Assembly (NCBI GenBank): GCA_002179805.1
Contig: NAVB01000344.1
Location: 1 to 64,000 of the forward strand
Source: Acanthamoeba lenticulata
Lineage: Eukaryota; Discosea; Longamoebia; Acanthamoebidae
Direction: 5' to 3'
DNA: 64,000 nt
A model generated the notes under the pieces. The model did no database searches, was not told the DNA's origin, and was given only the letters and a program-made list of their open reading frames with translations. Position numbers and translations under genes: made by a program. Of this stretch, positions 61,816 through 64,000 are shown piece after piece; within the stretch, counting starts at the first letter, position 1, and each line of letters opens with the position of its first letter.

Positions 61816-63528
61816 ATGCAAGGACCGAACAGACTAAAGCAAAGCCTTGATTGGTGCGACATTGACAGCGAAGAGGAGGAAGAATGGTCGGCCGATTGCC
61901 TCGGTGCCACAGGGGCGGGTAGGGGACAACGGACAGAAGAGATGTCCCTCTATGCCGAGCTTGCTTCTTTCTTGCAGAGTGGAGACGACATGGACAGCAA
62001 AGAGCGCACAGCCAAACTCAAATTCTTCGAGGACTTGTTGCGATTTCAAGAAGAGAAGCTGCGCATCTTGCGACGGTACCACACGGGCAAGCATGCGCTT
62101 TCGGCACCCGACAGGGCATTTGGTCTCGCCGCCAAGCTCGATGCACTGTTCTCTTTTGACAATCTCGCTTGGGTCTACGACGACGTCGAAGAATTGGCCG
62201 ACGCGTCTGCCACATCTCGTACGACTTCCTCCAGGCAACAGCCCACACCTTCGTCTTCTGCCGCCACAAGCTGCACCACGCTCTCTTCCGCCATCCCTTC
62301 ACCCACGACTACAGCCACTTGTACTTCACCTGGCTCAGATCAGCGCCCACTCAACCTTGGGAAGGCGCAGCGCCATCGGCGGGCGGCCCGCCGGACGGCC
62401 AAGAAGAGTGTACAGCGATTCGATCAGCTCCTTCAGGATCTCAAGAACACGCGACGCGAGGAGCGCACACGGGCACTCCTGCGACACGACGCCCACTACC
62501 GCGGCCTCCAGGCCCGCGTTGCAGGGCGGCTCGACGCCTCGCTCCAGCGCGCCCGCGTGTGGTCCCTCCGCACTTGCTGCGCCTTTGCCATCTTTGACCA
62601 CGCCCTCGACGAGCGCAGCGAGTACTCGGGCGTGTTGCCCAACGAGCTGCACGACTACGTCAACGTCGTTGCCTTCTTCCGGCGCTTCCTTCGGGCCCGC
62701 TGGCTCTCGAGCACCGCCCGGATGGCCCCGCGCAGGCCCGCCCTCGGCGGCTCCGACGGTGGAGGCGCGGCGGCTGCCGGCGGCGCGGCCGCGGCGGTGG
62801 CCGGGCTGGCGGCGCTGTTGGGTGACGCGGCCGATGGCGGCGACGGTGGCGGCGAGCGCGACCTGACCGATGGCGACGAGACGGACGAAGAGGAAGAGCG
62901 ACGGGTGATCGACATGGTCTCGTCATTCGAGTTCGTGCCCGAGGGAATCAGTTAAGCATCACGTTCACCTCATCATCTTCATTAGTGGTGTTGTTGTTGT
63001 TGTTGTTGTATCTTATGCTTGGCACTCGCATTGGGGCGTGCAGCGTTTACGGTGCGGCACACGCCGCCACGCGGCAGCGTCGCGGAGGAGATCGCCATCA
63101 CCTGCTTTGGGGAAGACTTCATCGAGTGCAGCCCGGGCCACGCTCGCGGCGTGCCCCTCTTTTCGTGCAGCGCTAGGTGCCTCCGCTCGCACCTTCAAGA
63201 GGCGCCACCTTATATGTCACTGACGCGAGCGCGGGCAGGCATGTGGCGGGGTTGACGCAGGACAAGTTCTCGTCCAAGTACATGAACATTCTTTGCAGAA
63301 GCCTGCAGACACCAACAGGTACGGCACCGTCCTGGATACTCGGGGATGACCAGCTGCCCTTATTCCTCACCCACGCTCACGTGGTCCACGTCAGGTGTCC
63401 GCGATACGGACCTCTTGTACATCATCCTATCGATCCACGAGGCTGGCAGTGACTATCCGTCTCTCATGTCGGGTCTTGTGCAAACGCTGAAGCAGAAGCT
63501 CGCGTCTTTCAACGCTCCTGCCGTGTGA
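61816..63528 (+). CDS. Unknown protein; frame anomaly in the middle
   Basis: An acidic N-terminus (LDWCDIDSEEEEEWS), helical parts (AKLKFFEDLLRFQEEKLRIL, FSFDNLAWVYDDVEELADA, RRTAKKSVQRFDQLLQDLKN) and a Gly/Ala/Asp-rich linker lead to VIDMVSSFEFVPEGI. A donor GTTAAG at 62953, overlapping the apparent TAA, fits an intron ending CGTGCAG. This joins in frame to TFTVRHTPPRGSVAEEIAI, GEDFIE, GATLYVTDASAGRH and a C-terminal helix (LMSGLVQTLKQKLASFNA), TGA 63526-63528, with AATAAA 5 bases on. In 62200-62340 the annotated frame is Ser/Thr-rich with poor codon bias, while the +2 frame is aromatic, well-biased and protein-like. No family is recognised. Confidence 0.6.
62989..63008 (+). repeat. (TTG)n tract in intron
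   Basis: A TTG/TGT trinucleotide run within the proposed last-but-two intron of the preceding gene. Confidence 0.75.
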
Positions 63529-63532
63529 CCAA

Positions 63533-63538
63533 AATAAA
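63533..63538 (+). terminator. poly(A) signal of unknown gene
   Basis: AATAAA lies just after the TGA at 63526-63528, supporting the proposed 3' exon. Confidence 0.6.
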
Positions 63539-63726
63539 ATAAGTGCTTGGCGGTTGGCGAAGCGAGATCTCGAAGAAAGAAAGGAACACAAGCAGCGAGT
63601 ATGGTATACAGTTTACTCTTTGTTTGTACAATTACAGGATATGCTATACTATGAACAAGCCTTGCTTGCAAGGCGTTTCGTGCTGCGGTGCGTGTCTGCT
63701 ATCGGAACGGCGCAGGCCTGGGTGCA

Positions 63727-64000
63727 TTAACGGTCGGCGGACCACACCTCCGGGTGCGCGGAGAACAGAGCCTCCATGGCCGCGACCTGGGCGCTATCAC
63801 GGCGCTGCTTGATGCCGCGCTCGGCGAAGAGCGCTCGGGGAGACCGGACGTTGGAAGTCTTGGTCCCTGTGGCGAATGGCAGCTCTTCTACCGTGCTATG
63901 CTCGGACGACAGCTTCTGTTCCCACTTGTTGAGCGCCTTCTCGTTGAACTTGGGGTGGGATTCGGCAGCCGGATCAGACTCGACCTTCGAGTAGGTGTTG
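63727..64000 (-). CDS. Unknown protein, 5' part outside the window
   Basis: An open frame enters from the right edge and ends TAA 63727-63729, giving the last 90 residues. It reads NTYSKVESDPAAESHPKFNE at the edge, then LNKWEQKLSSEHSTVEELPF, a basic segment (RALFAERGIKQRRDSAQVAA) and MEALFSAHPEVWSADR at the end. G/C-ending codons and lack of stops support coding. The composition is hydrophilic and helical; no domain is recognised. Confidence 0.55.
   Translation of the reverse strand, partial: NTYSKVESDPAAESHPKFNEKALNKWEQKLSSEHSTVEELPFATGTKTSNVRSPRALFAERGIKQRRDSAQVAAMEALFSAHPEVWSADR

Overview
The window is nuclear DNA from a protist, most likely an Acanthamoeba-like amoebozoan. It is GC-rich with strongly G/C-ending codons, nearly every gene is cut by short GT-AG introns (often starting GTACG), and genes sit on both strands with gaps of tens to a few hundred bases. 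AATAAA signals follow many stop codons. There are no operons of bacterial type, no rRNA, tRNA, CRISPR or transposon signatures that I could recognise. The species is inferred, not proven. Exon joins were worked out by reading splice sites by eye, so gene spans and protein homologies are firmer than individual intron borders.

Layout, left to right. 1-8.4 kb: 3' part of a RhoGAP gene (+), a large acidic C2H2 zinc-finger/polyQ gene (-), a 61-residue Cys-containing protein (-), a membrane cytochrome-b5-like MAPR protein (-), a very short protein matching only the N-terminus of nucleoporin Nup93/Nic96 (-), and a GNAT acetyltransferase (+). 8.5-14.3 kb: AFG2/SPATA5-type double AAA ATPase (-), divergent from a PLP-dependent cystathionine/methionine gamma-lyase (+). 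14.5-19.2 kb: acid sphingomyelinase (-) and exostosin-type glycosyltransferase (-). 19.3-33.2 kb: an A-family DNA polymerase of the nu/theta type (+) and a 9-kb neurobeachin-like gene (+) that appears to have lost its PH-BEACH core.

33.7-45.2 kb: a polytopic membrane protein of unknown function (+), a small unknown (-), a mitochondrial-type polyprenyl diphosphate synthase (+), an unknown charged protein (+), and a site-1 protease (-). 45.5-54.4 kb: a small secreted protein (+), an F-box protein (-), a DUSP-UBL protein without a ubiquitin protease domain (+), a small helical unknown (-), palmitoyl-protein thioesterase (-), prefoldin subunit 6 (-) and an RNA-ligase-like nucleotidyltransferase (-). 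54.6-64 kb: splicing factor PRP3 (+), MaoC-type hydratase (-), a Shoc2/PIRL-like leucine-rich-repeat protein (+), an unknown protein with a reading-frame anomaly (+) and the 3' end of another unknown (-).

Most genes are housekeeping: endomembrane and lysosome (sphingomyelinase, thioesterase, site-1 protease, exostosin, neurobeachin-like), RNA and protein biogenesis (PRP3, RNA ligase, AFG2, prefoldin), and lipid/quinone metabolism. The points most worth follow-up are three genes that keep only part of a familiar architecture (neurobeachin without BEACH, Nup93 N-terminus alone, DUSP-UBL without protease), the RNA ligase paired head-to-head with PRP3, and the Nup93-like/MAPR junction where a poly(A) signal abuts the next start codon. 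I saw no clear multi-gene novel system; neighbouring genes do not share one obvious pathway.
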